Shown here: in pieces, positions 10,345 to 21,164 of the stretch
How the letters are laid out: every line of letters begins with the position of its first letter
How positions within the stretch are numbered: position 1 is the first letter of the stretch
From: Limnephilus marmoratus
Lineage: Eukaryota; Arthropoda; Insecta; Trichoptera; Limnephilidae
Direction: 5' to 3'
NCBI GenBank assembly: GCA_917880885.1
Contig: OU862913.1
Location: forward strand, 40,395,460-40,459,459
Length of the DNA stretch: 64,000 bases
Position numbers and translations under genes: made by a program
The notes under the pieces: model-generated
Database searches by the model: none
What the model was told of the DNA's origin: nothing
Seen by the model: only the letters and a program-made list of their open reading frames with translations

Positions 10345-10545
10345 ATATTCATTTTTTTATGTGAATTCCAAACAAGAGTTCCAACTGCTCCCATCTGAAG
10401 CCAGTGAGACTATAGCATTCCAAATTGGGAAATATTGTGAGGCTGAAGATAATGTGGGCGGGGAAGAGATGGGGAAGAGGGAGGTGGGGAAGTAACTGGC
10501 TATTCAGATCATTGCCATTGACCGACCGCCACTGAAACAGACCGG
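10345..10545 (-). mobile_element. Composite SINE body, truncated copy
   Basis: On the minus strand this matches the 3' body of the tRNA-headed family found at 30,898-31,136, 21,785-22,054 and 42,925-43,200. Shared blocks include GCCAGTTACTTCCCCACC, an internal pyrimidine-rich CTTCCCCA stretch, and CTCACTGGCTTCAGATGG near the end, followed by a short A-tail. The tRNA-like head is missing. Confidence 0.6.
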
Positions 10546-11524
10546 CATACATTCTATATCTCATCTATTGAAAGAGCTGCAGTATTATTGTGATAAAGAA
10601 CGTATGTTTATTACCTTTTTTGCGTCACGGTACCGTAACCGTGAACCGACACGGTAATTACAAAAATGTCTAATAGTTTTCGTAGTATTTTAATTGTGTT
10701 GTTTTACTAGTATTGTAATTTTTTTCATAATTTTCTTTACAACTATTGTAACCATTTTTAAATCTCATCCCTGTGGTGCATTAATTATAAACAAAAAACC
10801 TTTAAACAAAAATATTTGTTTTTATATACCTACTTTTCAAATGAGAATGCACTTTTGACCAGCTGTATACAAATATACCCCTCTTTTCCCTCCCCGCCCC
10901 TTCCCCCAACACACTCCACCAGCATTACAAATTTCAACAATGTGCAACTTCATCACTCCTTTGAAAAGTCTAACCCCTCAGGCCTCGGCCATGTTTTGTC
11001 GGAGTGGTAAAATCAAAATAAATCGAATTTTTCTGAACGTATCTAAAAACTAAAAACTCTTTTCTAAAGGGGTTAAAATATGGTTACAAATTTTATAATT
11101 TAAAATAAACATATAATTTTTAAAACATTAAAATTTTGCATGCAAACATGGAAAATATTTTAACAATGCTCACCTCATTTTTTTATTGTTCCGCATAAAA
11201 AATAATTAATGAAAAATTTCAAAATTTTCAAAAAATTAAGATCGTGGTGTTTTCTTTTTCAAACACTGTTTGTATCATATTTCTCCTCTTCCTTAAGGAA
11301 GATACAACGATTGTTATGATTCCAATATAAGTTATTCTGAAAAGTGAACATATTATTCTGTGGGGTTAACAGTTATGAAAATACTGCGACATTAGGACTT
11401 AATTTATCTTTATTGAATAAATAAACTTTCCCCCTTTTATGTGCCTTGTTTGATTTAGTCAATTTTTTATACCTACACGCGAAGCAAAATCTCCAACACG
11501 ACCAGGTAATAAATTATTCAACTA
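10546..11524. other. AT-rich DNA without a gene
   Basis: Only short shadow frames. A pyrimidine-rich segment at about 10,870-10,920 is vaguely SINE-body-like, but I could not align it convincingly. Confidence 0.5.
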
Positions 11525-11525
11525 A

Positions 11526-11702
11526 GCGAGTATTTCACCATCCTCTTGATAACTTATCCATAGTTATAGCGTGTATTTTTATTCGTCTATGCTTTTCTGT
11601 ACTCGAATCTATGACTAGTGGATATATTTCGGATAAGTTAGCTGGGTTTTCTACCTATGCCGAGTTTTTATTAGTTTGTTTAAATACATGTTATCCTATG
11701 TA
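11526..11702 (+). mobile_element. MITE fragment related to the 19.24-kb MITE
   Basis: It begins with GTATTTCACCATCCTCTTG, the terminal motif of the MITE at 19,242-19,503 and its mirror copy at 24,976-25,237. It shares internal blocks such as GATAAGTTAGC and TTTTCTACCTATG. The right inverted end is degraded. Confidence 0.5.
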
Positions 11703-11705
11703 ATT

Positions 11706-12432
11706 TTTTTTTTTATTTATTTTTTTTTTTATTAGTAATAGAAGGTACATAAATTACAAATAATTTTTATACAGTAATTAATTACATAGTAGAATATTTG
11801 ATGTACCCCCATAATTAAGCAAGGCTTGTGTGTATGGGGGGGTGTTATTGTATTGCTTTTTTTATATCATTCAGTTTAAGTTTTCAGTATAATTTTTGAG
11901 GTGAGTTTTAAAAATTTTTATATTGGTATTCATGTTTCTAATTTTTTCTGGTAATGAATTAAAAAATTTTGCTCCGAGATATTTATGACTCAATTGTCCA
12001 ATTTTTTTTACATTTTGGAGTGGGAAGTATTGATGTTTGTCTAAGACTTCTGTTATTTTTAAAGGGTGCAACTTGATGTTTAATATTATCTTTATAAATT
12101 TGTAATGTTGCATGATAAAAGTATAATGCACTTAATTTTCTAACCTTAAATTGTTTGAATAAAAGTTCTGACGAATATGAGTAGGGTTTTTTTAAAATTG
12201 TTTTTATTATTAGTTTTTGTGATATGTAAATTGTTTGTGTTTGATTTTTATATGTACCGCCCCATCCTATAATGCCGTATTGTATAATTGATTGACAGAA
12301 AGCGAAGTATGTGGTTCTAAGTAATTTTTCGTTTAAAATATCTCTTAAACATCTAAATATATATGTTAGTTTCCTTATTCTGTTGTTCAGAATATTTATG
12401 TGTAGAGACCATTTTAAACGCTTGTTATGCCC
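11706..12432 (-). mobile_element. 5'-truncated LINE (RT C-terminal part), frameshifted
   Basis: A poly(A) end (T-runs at 11,706-11,733) is followed on the minus strand by an RT thumb/C-terminal region. One frame (to 12,432) has LKWSLHINIL, LTYIFRCLRD and YGIIGWGGTYKN; a second frame (11,871-12,131) has SLPEKIRNM near its end. The two overlap around 12,000-12,130 through a frameshift. The KYLGV-type upstream motifs and the catalytic core are missing. The C-terminal motifs place it in the same broad group as the 51.5-53 kb LINE. Confidence 0.75.
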
Positions 12433-12741
12433 AGGGGGCCTACTCTCTATCTTACTCAGACAAACCAATAAGTTTCGGTTTCACAGTCGACTGAGTCGAC
12501 CGTTTCTGAGTCTTATCACATTGGACTGAAAAATATCTCTATTGACACAAATCGGTTTAGAAAAGCGTCGATGAGCGTCGGTATGTTTGACCATAAATAT
12601 ACTATGTTTGACTTTCACACTCTATATAGAAATAATGTGGATTGTATTGTCTATGCGCCTACAGTCTATGGGAGAAGCGTTGTTTTGACGTTTGACGTTT
12701 GTTTCGTATTGTTCAATTGTATTTTATGTGTCTGCTTAGCA

Positions 12742-14359
12742 ATGAACCGAATGAACGTAAGTTATATGATTATTTAGTACATTCATGTTTATTTTGTGTT
12801 TGTCTTGGTTTTAAAATTGTGTCATTTGAATTATTTATGTAAAAAACGTGATTATTATAGTATCTGGTTGACGGTGGCAAAACAATTATCGAGTATATGG
12901 CAAACCATATGAATTTTCGTTTTACCACCGCCAGCGGGATACTGTTATTACCAACCGCATTTGCATGTTTTTATTGATTGCATTGTTAGTTTTAAATTAA
13001 TAATAATAATGTATATTAATAATTCTTCTACAGAATAAAAGGTCTACAAGCGAACAGTTGGAGTTGCTGGTGTCATGGGTCGCCGACAGGCCTTCCATGG
13101 TATCAGGAAGATGTGAGGGGCCGGATGGAAGGATAGCCAGCAAGACGGAGTGGGACGAGTTGGCCCAAACCCTGAACGCCATCAGGTTTGGAGCCAAGAA
13201 ACCAGGCGAAAAATGGCACCAAGTATGTACATAATATAATAATATTTTATTGAAACTGAAACAAACACCTTTCTCAAAATAATCTTAATTTATCGGTTTC
13301 TGTATAATAGTTTGACCTTTATCAATTGTTTCAGACTTGGCGGGACCTAAAAGGTAATGCCAAACAGAAGGCATCGAGTGGAGTTAGTTTTAATTATTGG
13401 GCGAGACTTGATTGATGGGACACCGATTTATGAGACGTTGATGGATGACGTTGCAATTGAGGTCCTTCCTCGATTACCTGGGTCGGATGAGGAAGCTTCG
13501 TCTGCGATGCCTGGGCCGGTGCCGACAGACGTTTTGCCCGCAACGCCTGAAACGTCCGGCTTCAAAAGAAAGGCCTCCGACAAAGATCTTTGTAAGTACT
13601 AACAATGAAATTTCTTAGCGTGAATGGGAATAATTTTATGAAAAAACTAACTAACTAACCATCACGCCGTTTCACCGCAGGCGTAGGCAGAGAGGACAGA
13701 CCGCCAAACATCTTGGCACACATACATATATCATCTCATACTTACTCTCCTATTATTCTACTCTTAACATGGCCCATCTCAAGTATCTGATTCACTTGAT
13801 TGTGTCATGTCTTCCTCGGGCTTCTTCTACCATTCACATTTGTATCATATATTCTTCTTACACCACTTTCTTAATTCATTCTCCCAAACATACATGGCCC
13901 TCTACATGCCCAAACCATCTGAGGGTCCCTCTTAATCTTACTCATTACGCTTCCATCAGCCTTGCATTCTTTGCGGATCTCCACATTTCTCACACGAACA
14001 TACATGGTGGGATCTCGTTTCAACAGCATTCAGTCTGCTTTTATCATTCCTCTGCCAGTTCCATGCCTCACTGCCATACATCAGGGTGGGTACCGGACTC
14101 CATTGTGGGCTGCTAGCTTCGCTTCTTTTGACAGTTTTTTTATTAGCGCCAACGGCATTCAACCCTCCATTAATAGCGTTACCTGCATTTACCCTTCTTT
14201 CAATATCCCTCTCAGCCTTCCCATCTCATGATGTTATGATATTATTATTAATATTTTTAATATTTTACTTTCAGTTACTAAGAGCCTTGCTGGCCAGCAT
14301 GGCCACACAGATGCAAAATTCAGAGAGGCGCTGATAGCAGAGCTTGAAAGGAAAGTTTG
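12742..14359 (+). pseudogene. Harbinger Myb/SANT-like accessory gene, four exons, frameshifted
   Basis: Four exons with good GT/AG borders can be followed: 12,742-12,756 (MNRMN), 13,034-13,222, 13,335-13,591 and 14,275-14,359. Exon 2 encodes a trihelix/Myb-like DNA-binding start (EQLELLVSWVADRP...KTEWDELAQTLNAI...GEKWHQ), exon 3 continues with TWRDLKGNAKQKAS, and exon 4 ends in a helix with a natural stop (FREALIAELERKV). Such proteins are encoded beside the transposase in PIF/Harbinger elements, where they help its nuclear import and binding to element ends. Exon 3 carries a frameshift or deletion between KQKASSG and GTPIYE, so the copy is inactive. Intron 3 holds a LINE fragment. Confidence 0.7.
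13680..14185 (-). pseudogene. Degenerate LINE endonuclease-RT C-terminal fragment
   Basis: On the minus strand the frame 13,956-14,162 carries LMYGSEAWNWQR and SRLNAVETR, the signature that follows the RT domain in RTE-like and related insect LINEs (Y-G-x-E-x-W ... SRLNAxE). Further downstream fragments such as ESGVRRIYDTN and SPRKTM look like the tail of the same protein but have stops. The fragment lies inside an intron of the 12.7-14.4 kb Harbinger accessory gene, so it inserted later. Confidence 0.65.
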
Positions 14360-14491
14360 AGATATAATTTATTTATTTACTATTTTGTAAGCCCATGGGG
14401 GTTTTACATTTATTTATTTATTTGTTTGTGTGCCTTGATGTCTTTTACATGTAAAGTAAATTGTACAGGAGCATTATAACAAGTATATAGT

Positions 14492-14612
14492 AACATTGTG
14501 TTCTACACTACACGCCAATAATGGCAGGGAAGATAGCCAATGCACGTGCTTTTCTTCATAATATGGCCATTGAAGCTCAAATGCCAGAACCGAGGATGTG
14601 ATCATTGAAGAA
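14492..14612 (+). pseudogene. HARBI1 C-terminal scrap, opposite strand
   Basis: Plus-strand reading gives HYTPIMAGKIANARAFLHNM and EAQMPEP, nearly the same as the end of the minus-strand transposase at 14,669-15,035. The two lie head to head only 60 bases apart, forming a small inverted duplication of the transposase end. Confidence 0.8.
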
Positions 14613-15626
14613 ATACGAATGAATTGGATTAAAAAAAAGAATGAACTTGGATAGATGGTTAGAGGTATTTAAATTTGGCGATTGAGAGTCTCAACAAGCT
14701 CTCGTTGAGTTATACGTCCTTGCCTAAGGTTATCGTTGTGTTGATCGATAACATTAATCACTTCTCTAAAATCATCTTCAATGATCACATCCTCTGGTTC
14801 TGGCATATGAGCTTCAATGGCCATATTATGAAGAACAGCACATGCATTGGCTATCTTCCCTGCCATTATTGGCGTATAGTGTAGAACACAATGTTTTAAG
14901 AGACAGCGCCATCTTGCTTTTAAAATACCAAAGCAGCCTTCTATGCAATTTCTGACTCTGCATTGCATTTTGGTATAGTGGTCCTCTGGTGATCCCGGTG
15001 CCGCATTTAAAATTGGAGTCATCATGTTGACTCTCCTGAAATATTAAAATTATTTTTAAACAGTTTATTTTTTAAAACAAATATAATTAAAAATTGCAAA
15101 CTTTAACAAATATTTATGTACTTATACAAAAAGAAATTTACTATAGTAAAATTATAGAATAATAGTATGATATATTATATGACTGTATGATAAGCTATTC
15201 TGTATACATTTCAATAAACCAAATATTTATTTACCATGAGAGCATTCATCGAATGGAAACCTTTTCGGTTAAAGTATGCCTCTTCATGTTCCTTCCATCT
15301 AATCATGGCTATGTGGGTTCCGTCTATACACCCAATAACTCCGGGAAAATGATATTTCTCATAAAATCTGAAATATATATGTACAATTTTAATGCTTAAA
15401 ATAGATATAGGTACTAAACTATCAATACAGTTTTTTAATTTTTTTTAATGTTATTGTTTCAGAATAACAAGCTGAGAGCTGCCCTTGTCGAATGGGAGAT
15501 TTTTGCTGCCAGGCCCTGCGGGTGACTTTTGATTCGGCTTCGCCCAGTTTGGGTGTTGGTGTCCGTTTTATAATATCCATAGCAACTGGTTCCAACAATA
15601 GCCGGTTCTGGTTTTTAAACCTTAAG

Positions 15627-15930
15627 GTATATGCCCACTACACCGTTCCATACCATGACCGTACTATTAACGTATCAGGCACGAAATAAACACGCTACGC
15701 CCTACTATGCCCACTAGAACGTGCTAACACCGTATTATTCCCGTACGTAACGGGTATAGTGACCGTATGATAACCGTACACACCGCGGTTAGTGTCCGTT
15801 AGTGTTAGTGTCGGTGACGCGACGGGGTAGTGGGCAGCGTTTCATACTGATCGATATAAAGAATATTTTTTTGCATGCGCCGCTACGGTTATGGTCATGG
15901 TATGGAACGGTGTAGTGGGCCTTTAGGACC
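15627..15930. mobile_element. MITE with ~28-bp terminal inverted repeats
   Basis: The left end (about 15,635-15,660, CCCACTACACCGTTCCATAC) is mirrored at about 15,897-15,920, and inside it the GACCGTAC/GGTTATGGTC blocks also pair. The interior is rich in short CCGTA/TACGG and GTGTCCGTTAGTG motifs and has no ORF. It lies in the large intron of the HARBI1 pseudogene. The target duplication is uncertain (TTAAG versus CTTTAG at the edges). Confidence 0.65.
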
Positions 15931-16073
15931 TTTAGAGGAGATTAATAGATAAACCATACGTTATAGACAAAAACATATCACTGAATGAGTGAATTGTAGT
16001 GGGCTTTTAGGACCTTTAGAGGAGATTAATAGATAAACCATACGTTATAGACAAAAACATATCACTGAATGAG
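15911..16073. repeat. 84-bp tandem duplication overlapping the MITE end
   Basis: Two copies (15,911-15,994 and 15,995-16,073) are almost identical and start with TGTAGTGGGC, the inner part of the MITE terminus. The duplication includes flanking DNA, so it arose after MITE insertion. Confidence 0.9.
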
Positions 16074-16654
16074 GACCAGTGGAAATTCTGTGGAAATTCA
16101 GTGGGCTGTTCACATAACTATTACATTTTTTGTACACACATATTCTCTGAATTGCTATGCTTTTCTTAAGCTTAGTAAAAATATAATGTTTTGTTCGATT
16201 AGAATAAATATAGTATTTTTTTTAATACTGTCATTGCAATATACATGTATCATACCATGTAATTGCTATTGTTACCATGTATATGTTTATCAAAATATAT
16301 TTTACCATTTCGCCTTTATTGTATGTGTTCTAAATGTGTAATCTTCTCTGTAATATATTGCTAACTGTTTTATGGAGACTTAAGTTTTCCTCTATTAACA
16401 AATATAAAACATCACACCACATTCATAATTTCGGTTGTTTTATTTTATTGTTATTATTATTGTTCCTCCCTTGTGTTATAAAATTAATATTACTGTAATC
16501 TTTAAGTCAGACCGTTCTTCGCTTAAATTTCTAAAACCGCACTGTGTTTCATCATCATTATGAAATTCAAGTAAGTGTACAAAATACAGCAAAGGTAAAA
16601 GGCTTAGAACCAAAAGGCGCTAAGTAGAAAGTGACATTGCTTTCCATTCAAATC

Positions 16655-16935
16655 TACATGAAAAAACCCTTGACTCTGTGCAGAAACATGCGGTCCGTTT
16701 GAAAGATTCTCCTAACTTAACAAACGTATTGCAATCTTTAGAGCACAGGCGTCGGGTGGGATTGCTATCCTTGTTCTACCATTAGTTTATTGGAAGATGC
16801 TCCGAGGAACTACCGTCATTGATCCCTTCATCACCGGTGCATGGTCGGGAAACAAGCCAAAAGCGCGCCCGACATAGTTGACATTTGTCACATGAGAACG
16901 GGTCGCTTCTTCGACTCGTTCTTGAGTTCGACAGA
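16655..16935 (+). pseudogene. LINE C-terminal fragment (same family as 60.3-62.3 kb)
   Basis: Plus-strand reading gives DSVQKHAVRLKDSPNL and LQSLEHRRRVGLLSLFY, the stretch just downstream of the RT in the LINE at 60.3 kb and the scraps at 23.1-24.2 kb, followed by a degraded end (HMRTGRFFDSF-like). It is 5'-truncated and lies in an intron of the HARBI1 pseudogene. Confidence 0.75.
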
Positions 16936-17649
16936 GATGAAATATTACATAAAATAATAACATATTATCCCATCATCTGAATAGGTATGCCACAAAATAT
17001 AATAAATCAGAACATACCCTTGTTTCACAGCATTCCTTTCTTGCTGCGTTCCTGGGAACTTTACGTGCCTACGCATGATTAAGTTTATAACCGACACTAT
17101 TTCATGCATGTGTCTGCTAAACGTTTGTTGTGAAACACTACAGTGGAAGTCGTTTCCCACAAGTTTCTGGTATGACCCTGTAGCTAGGAAAGACAATGTT
17201 GTTAGAACCTGAAACATAAAGAATATTTGTTCTCATGAAGCAGATACTTAAGGAATGTGCTGTTAATTTTCAGGATTGAGGTTTGGCATTACTCGCAGTA
17301 CTCACTTTCAGCTCCAAGGACACTCCGGTTGTTCTCCTAGGTACAGGGAGTAACGGCCTCAACTCGTCACACAACGCTTTGAAGAGGTCCTGCGACAGGC
17401 GGTAGTGAGCAATAAACAATGTTTCCGGAATGCTCATGGGGTCTGACAGATCCCTCAACTGTCTTCTTCGGGCTGCCACTACCCTGTTCTCGTCCTCGCG
17501 TAAAATTCGCAAAACAAATTGCAGGCGAAAATAACCTTCCATTGTGCTAAAATATAACACATAAATTACGAATATATTTGTAACAGACTCGTACCTATTT
17601 AGTACATAGCATTCAAATTCAAATTTTCAACAGTATCCCTTTGCCCTTT

Positions 17650-17822
17650 GACGTTTGCAAAAGTTTCGTTTCGATCGAAATACGCACAAAACACTCAAAT
17701 AACCCAAACTAAGAACCTATTTTGTGCAATAACATAGTTGTCAGTTGTAAGAATTGCTAAAACGAAGTGTAATTACGATAACAATTACGATTAAGTGCCT
17801 AAAAGTATGGCGGTTAGTTACA
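17650..17822 (+). repeat. Harbinger 5' region repeat, copy 1
   Basis: This roughly 170-bp block, just upstream of the transposase start, is similar and in the same orientation to 18,440-18,612 upstream of the Myb-like gene. Shared pieces are TTTGCAAAA-TTTCGTTTC, AACCTATTTT, GAAGTGTAATT and GCCTAAAAGT-GGCGGTTAG. Confidence 0.7.
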
Positions 17823-18439
17823 CATCTACTAATCCGGTTGAGGTATCGTTTAATTCCAAATAAATCATATTACCTTTTAAACAAGAAATTCGAATAGGTA
17901 TATTAATTTATAGAAATGTGTCGTTAGACGAAATGTCAAAGGTTTCATAAAACGGAGGTCCTCCGATCCAGCTTGAGAAACCCGAAATTTATACGACTGA
18001 GTTTCACAAACGGCGACAGGGAGTATCAAAAATGACAATACGAGAACGAAACCGGGCGTCGCTGTGAGAAGCAAACACATACTTTTTTGTTTGTAACTTT
18101 CGGGCTTCCGACTGATAAAAGTGTCAAGTTTGCGAAACTGACAAACATCTGTCAAAATACGACTGCGAAACACAGATAATGGCGGTTACGAGAGATAGAG
18201 AGTAGGCCCCCAGAAGAGCGATTTCCTAATTATTGTGATACGAGATCGATCTCGTACGAGATGTGCTGTCAGATTTGTGCATAGATTTCTGCAATTTTGT
18301 GTAATTTTCTATGGTTGTCGAAATGTCAATTGCCTTTTCAATGCTAATTTCGCCGGTTTTCAGTAGTTTAAAACACGAAATACTGTAAGAATGCACGATT
18401 ATTTATCCACTAATGTATGTTTACAGTTGTATACCAAGG

Positions 18440-18612
18440 ATTTGAGGTTTGCAAAATTTCGTTTCAATTCAAATTCGCATGAATTAGGTAGTTTGTCAAA
18501 ATTAACCTAAAAACCTATTTTTTTGTACATAAACAGTTGTTTCTTGTACTAATTTTTGAAATGAAGTGTAATTTCCATATTCTTCGCCTAAAAGTGCGGC
18601 GGTTAGCGGTTT
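18440..18612 (+). repeat. Harbinger 5' region repeat, copy 2
   Basis: Partner of 17,650-17,822. Together they lie between the divergent transposase (-) and Myb-like (+) genes and may be a duplicated bidirectional promoter/5' UTR region. The 17,877-18,173 minus frame between them has no recognisable domain and is not called as a gene. Confidence 0.7.
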
Positions 18613-18677
18613 TTTCGTCCCCAAATATTCAATTGTTCTACAGATGTAGATTTGCCATCGAAATATTTCTTCAACAG

Positions 18678-20510
18678 ATGTCTAGTAGGAGCCGTGCGAC
18701 GAGCGGGCAGCTGGAGATGATGATTAGTCGACTGGAAGAGAGACCGACAATGACTTCGGGGCGGTAGCAGGGAAACGATGGCCGCATCAATAACGAATCG
18801 GCGTGGTCTTCCCTGGCATTCGACCTGAATGCTATGGAGCTGGGGTGCAGAGTGGCGACAAGTGGCAATAGGTATGCACTCATTATATTATTACCACTGT
18901 TATATTTCTATTATTGCAACGAGGTACGGACTTCAATTGGATTACGGATTGAAATAAAAAAAATTATATTTACATTTTTTATTGATATAATTTGAATTTT
19001 ATTATATTTTCTGTAGTACAAAAATGTCTCTTTATTTCAGACGTGGAGGGATCAGAAAAATGGCATAAAAAAAAGCATCTGGCTTGCGATCAGAGATGAT
19101 GAAGAGCGGAGGTGGCCCCAGCCAGGCACAGCCCTTGACTCCGTTGGAGAAAAGGGTCCTAGACATCATTGCGGCCAAGGCAGTATATGGACGTACTGCC
19201 ACGGAGTCCGTACCTGTAAGTTAACTAATTATTACTGTCGTATGGAAGTAATTCACTATCCTCTTGATAGCTTACCCATAGGCCATAGGAATATGTATAT
19301 TTTCGAATTCCAATTTAAGATTTATTTCCTTATAAAGTCGGAGCTTACTCTTCTATACCTACTCGAACTTGAGAACGGTGACTACAAATCGAATAAGTTA
19401 GCCAAGTTTTCTACCTATAGCGAAGTATTTATTCATTATTTATTAGTATATATTATCTTACTGATAAGCTATCAAGAGGATGATGAAATACCCCCTAAGT
19501 AAGTTATTATGAAATGACTTGATGGTTAGACAGTTAGTAAAGTATCAACGGTTCCTGCTTTTAGTTGCAAATTGTTTAGAACTTCATTGTTGATATCATT
19601 CATCGACGTGCAATATAAAAATACTGTGTGACCCGGTCACACGATGCTGTGGCTAACGAAACACAACGCCATTACCCAACCTTTATAACCAACGCCATCT
19701 GTTAATTTGGATACATATCAAATCCACACCGCCCGCTTGCCAGCCTGCTCCCTTTATATATTATATTATTACAGCACCCTTGAGGTGATTTTTCACAAAA
19801 ACAGCGCTATACAAATCATCCAATTATTGTTGTATCAACCAATTTACACAAAACCTTGATGCCTAAACCTACCTCATGAATCACTCTATCTATTGGTGAA
19901 AACCTCATGAAAGTCCATTGCGTAGTTTAAAAGATCTAAGCGTACTGACAGCGGGAGCGACTTTGCTTTATACTGTGTAATAGATAACTGCTTGTGGTAT
20001 ATTTGGTGCAGCTTTCAAAGAGAATACAAGGGTGTGCATTGCTCAGATACAAGCTAATACCTTTCGACTGTTGTTGCAGATTGATTTCATAGTGGAAACA
20101 AGTACACCACCATCATCACCACTACCGGAGGTGGAACACTTACTACAACTGGAAGTGGAGTACGTGGCACATGTCTCGTAGAGGCAGTCCCGCTTGCAAG
20201 TAACCGTAAGTACTAAAGCACTGAAATACTAAGTAGTGGAGAGTGTTTGGAAATACTTTAAAATGGTATGTGACAAATAACAAACGTTAAAATATTTATT
20301 GACTATTTTGTTTCAGCGAATAGAAAGGCGCTCTCCGTAGAAGAGCGTTTGATATTGTTAGAGGAAAAAAAAGAGGCGAGAGAGGTGAGGTGCGAGGCAA
20401 GAGAGGAGAAGCGGCTCCGCCTGGAAGAGAGGAGGGAGAAGAGAGAGGAGAGGCAAGAAGAGAGGCGAGAGAGAGAGAGAAGAGAGGAAGCTCAGCCTAA
20501 TGGAGAGTAG
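18678..20510 (+). pseudogene. Harbinger Myb/SANT-like accessory gene, second copy
   Basis: Exons: 18,678 to about 18,870 (MSSRSRATSGQLEMMI...ESAWSSLAFDLNAM), 19,041-19,215 (TWRDQKNGIKKKASG, PLTPLEKRVLDIIAAKA), 20,080-20,205 (IDFIVETSTPPSS, LQLEVEYVA) and 20,317-20,510 (a very charged Glu/Arg coiled coil ending AQPNGE). It is the DNA-binding partner expected next to a Harbinger transposase, here transcribed away from it. It is broken by a TAG at 18,765-18,767 after TSGR and by a one-base shift in the A-run of exon 2. Exons 1-3 lie in the left arm of the large inverted repeat; exon 4 is just outside it. Confidence 0.75.
19242..19503. mobile_element. MITE, ~262 bp, in Myb-like intron (left arm)
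   Basis: Terminal inverted repeats contain ATCCTCTTGATAGCTTA at the left and its complement TAAGCTATCAAGAGGAT at the right. It happens to be open across 86 codons, but the translation has no family signature and is mostly TIR-derived. A mirror copy lies at 24,976-25,237 and a partial one at 11,526. Confidence 0.75.
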
Positions 20511-20649
20511 GCTGATAATGCAGGTAATTTTAAATGAATGTTTGCAACCTTTGAAAGATGATTAGATAATTAAGATGATAAATTTATAAAAATGCGCTTA
20601 TACATTTTTATATAAATTGGTGACAATCCTACACCTAGCAATTTGACCT

Positions 20650-20745
20650 TGTTATCATCAAGGTTGTTGTCATCTGCATGGAGTCCTTCAGCAATTCGCC
20701 TCAAATTATCTTCGACACACAAGTCTGCTGATTCTGGCATTTATA
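20650..20745 (-). pseudogene. HARBI1 C-terminal scrap
   Basis: Minus-strand reading MPESADLCVEDNLRRIAEGL parallels the MPEPEDVIIEDDFREVIN segment of the HARBI1 copy at 14,669-15,035. It is a short remnant downstream of the second Myb-like gene, consistent with a once complete, larger Harbinger element here. Confidence 0.5.
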
Positions 20746-20814
20746 ATTTTAATAGTCATCAGGGGAGTATAATGAAGTACCCGATGCTTGAGTATACAGC
20801 TTCTTAGGTGTGTC

Positions 20815-20890
20815 CCGAGTGTTAGCGTGGTTCCGAGATAAGATTCTTGACTCACAATCCGAAGGTCACAGGTTTGAACTCGGCGTGCGC
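20815..20890 (+). repeat. tRNA-like SINE head
   Basis: Contains an A-box-like GTGGTTCCGAGATAAG, an anticodon-arm-like TTGACTCACAATCC and a B box GGTTTGAACTC, followed by GGCGTGCGCAAAT. It closely parallels the minus-strand head at 43,262-43,345. Confidence 0.75.
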
Positions 20891-20914
20891 AAATAATTTT
20901 TTTTTTATTTTTTT

Positions 20915-21160
20915 TTTTACATGACCTTCAGGGTCTGTGTCATCTTTGGGGATGCTGTGTATAGGGTTTTTTTAAGGAAAGGAAGGAGAGGAAAATTCTG
21001 GGAAGGAAAAGGGTTTAAGGGGTGGGTAGGAATCTGAGGTTCAGTGTGTCCTGGTCATCCGCCTCCAAGACATAGACAAACCTCACCCCATGAACGCGGG
21101 CACCTCTGCTAAATCATCAAACGTAGCGAACCACATAGATTTGTGGTGTTTCACAATTAA
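20915..21160 (+). repeat. Dispersed repeat inserted after the SINE head
   Basis: It shares blocks with 33,940-34,432 and 42,630-42,920: AAGGAAAGGAAG-AG, TTCTGGGAAGGAAAAGGGT, and CACCTCTGCTAAATCATC with AACGTAGCGAACCA. It is GC-richer than its surroundings and non-coding. Confidence 0.7.
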
Positions 21161-21164
21161 TTAA

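Larger units (their letters stand above)
14669..17542 (-). pseudogene. PIF/Harbinger transposase (HARBI1-like), one exon missing
   Basis: Four minus-strand exons with canonical borders: 17,306-17,542 (MEGYFRLQF...), 17,018-17,208 (SQQTFSRHM, VKFPGTQQER), 15,235-15,367 (FPGVIGCIDGTHIA, YFNRKGFHS) and 14,669-15,035 (CIEGCFGILKARWRCLL). The family is a DDE nuclease that cuts and pastes the element. The first catalytic Asp (CIDGT) and the Glu (CIEGCFG) are present. The block with the second Asp (usually G-D-S-G-Y) is absent between exons 3 and 4. Exon 3 ends in phase 0 whereas exon 4 begins with one leftover base, so the joint cannot splice in frame: an exon has been lost. The second intron has been enlarged by a MITE, a tandem duplication and a LINE scrap. 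Confidence 0.85.
18213..20290 (+). repeat. Large inverted repeat, left arm
   Basis: This 2.08-kb arm is mirrored by 24,189-26,266 with near-perfect identity and essentially no length change (position pairs sum to about 44,479). It contains Myb-like exons 1-3, an intronic MITE and the palindrome ACGAGATCGATCTCGT at 18,240-18,255. Confidence 0.95.

Noticed and set aside
17877..18173. 98-residue minus frame with a hydrophobic stretch, possibly a membrane protein
   Set aside because: It lies between the duplicated Harbinger 5' blocks, has no homologous frame in the other copies, and the hydrophobic run comes from AT-rich sequence.
19242..19502. 86-residue open frame conserved in both arms
   Set aside because: It coincides with a MITE; conservation is explained by the inverted repeat and the ends are terminal inverted repeats.
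19627..19643. GTGTGACCCGGTCACAC near-palindrome considered as an operator
   Set aside because: It lies in a Harbinger accessory-gene intron and is copied in both arms; no evidence of regulation.
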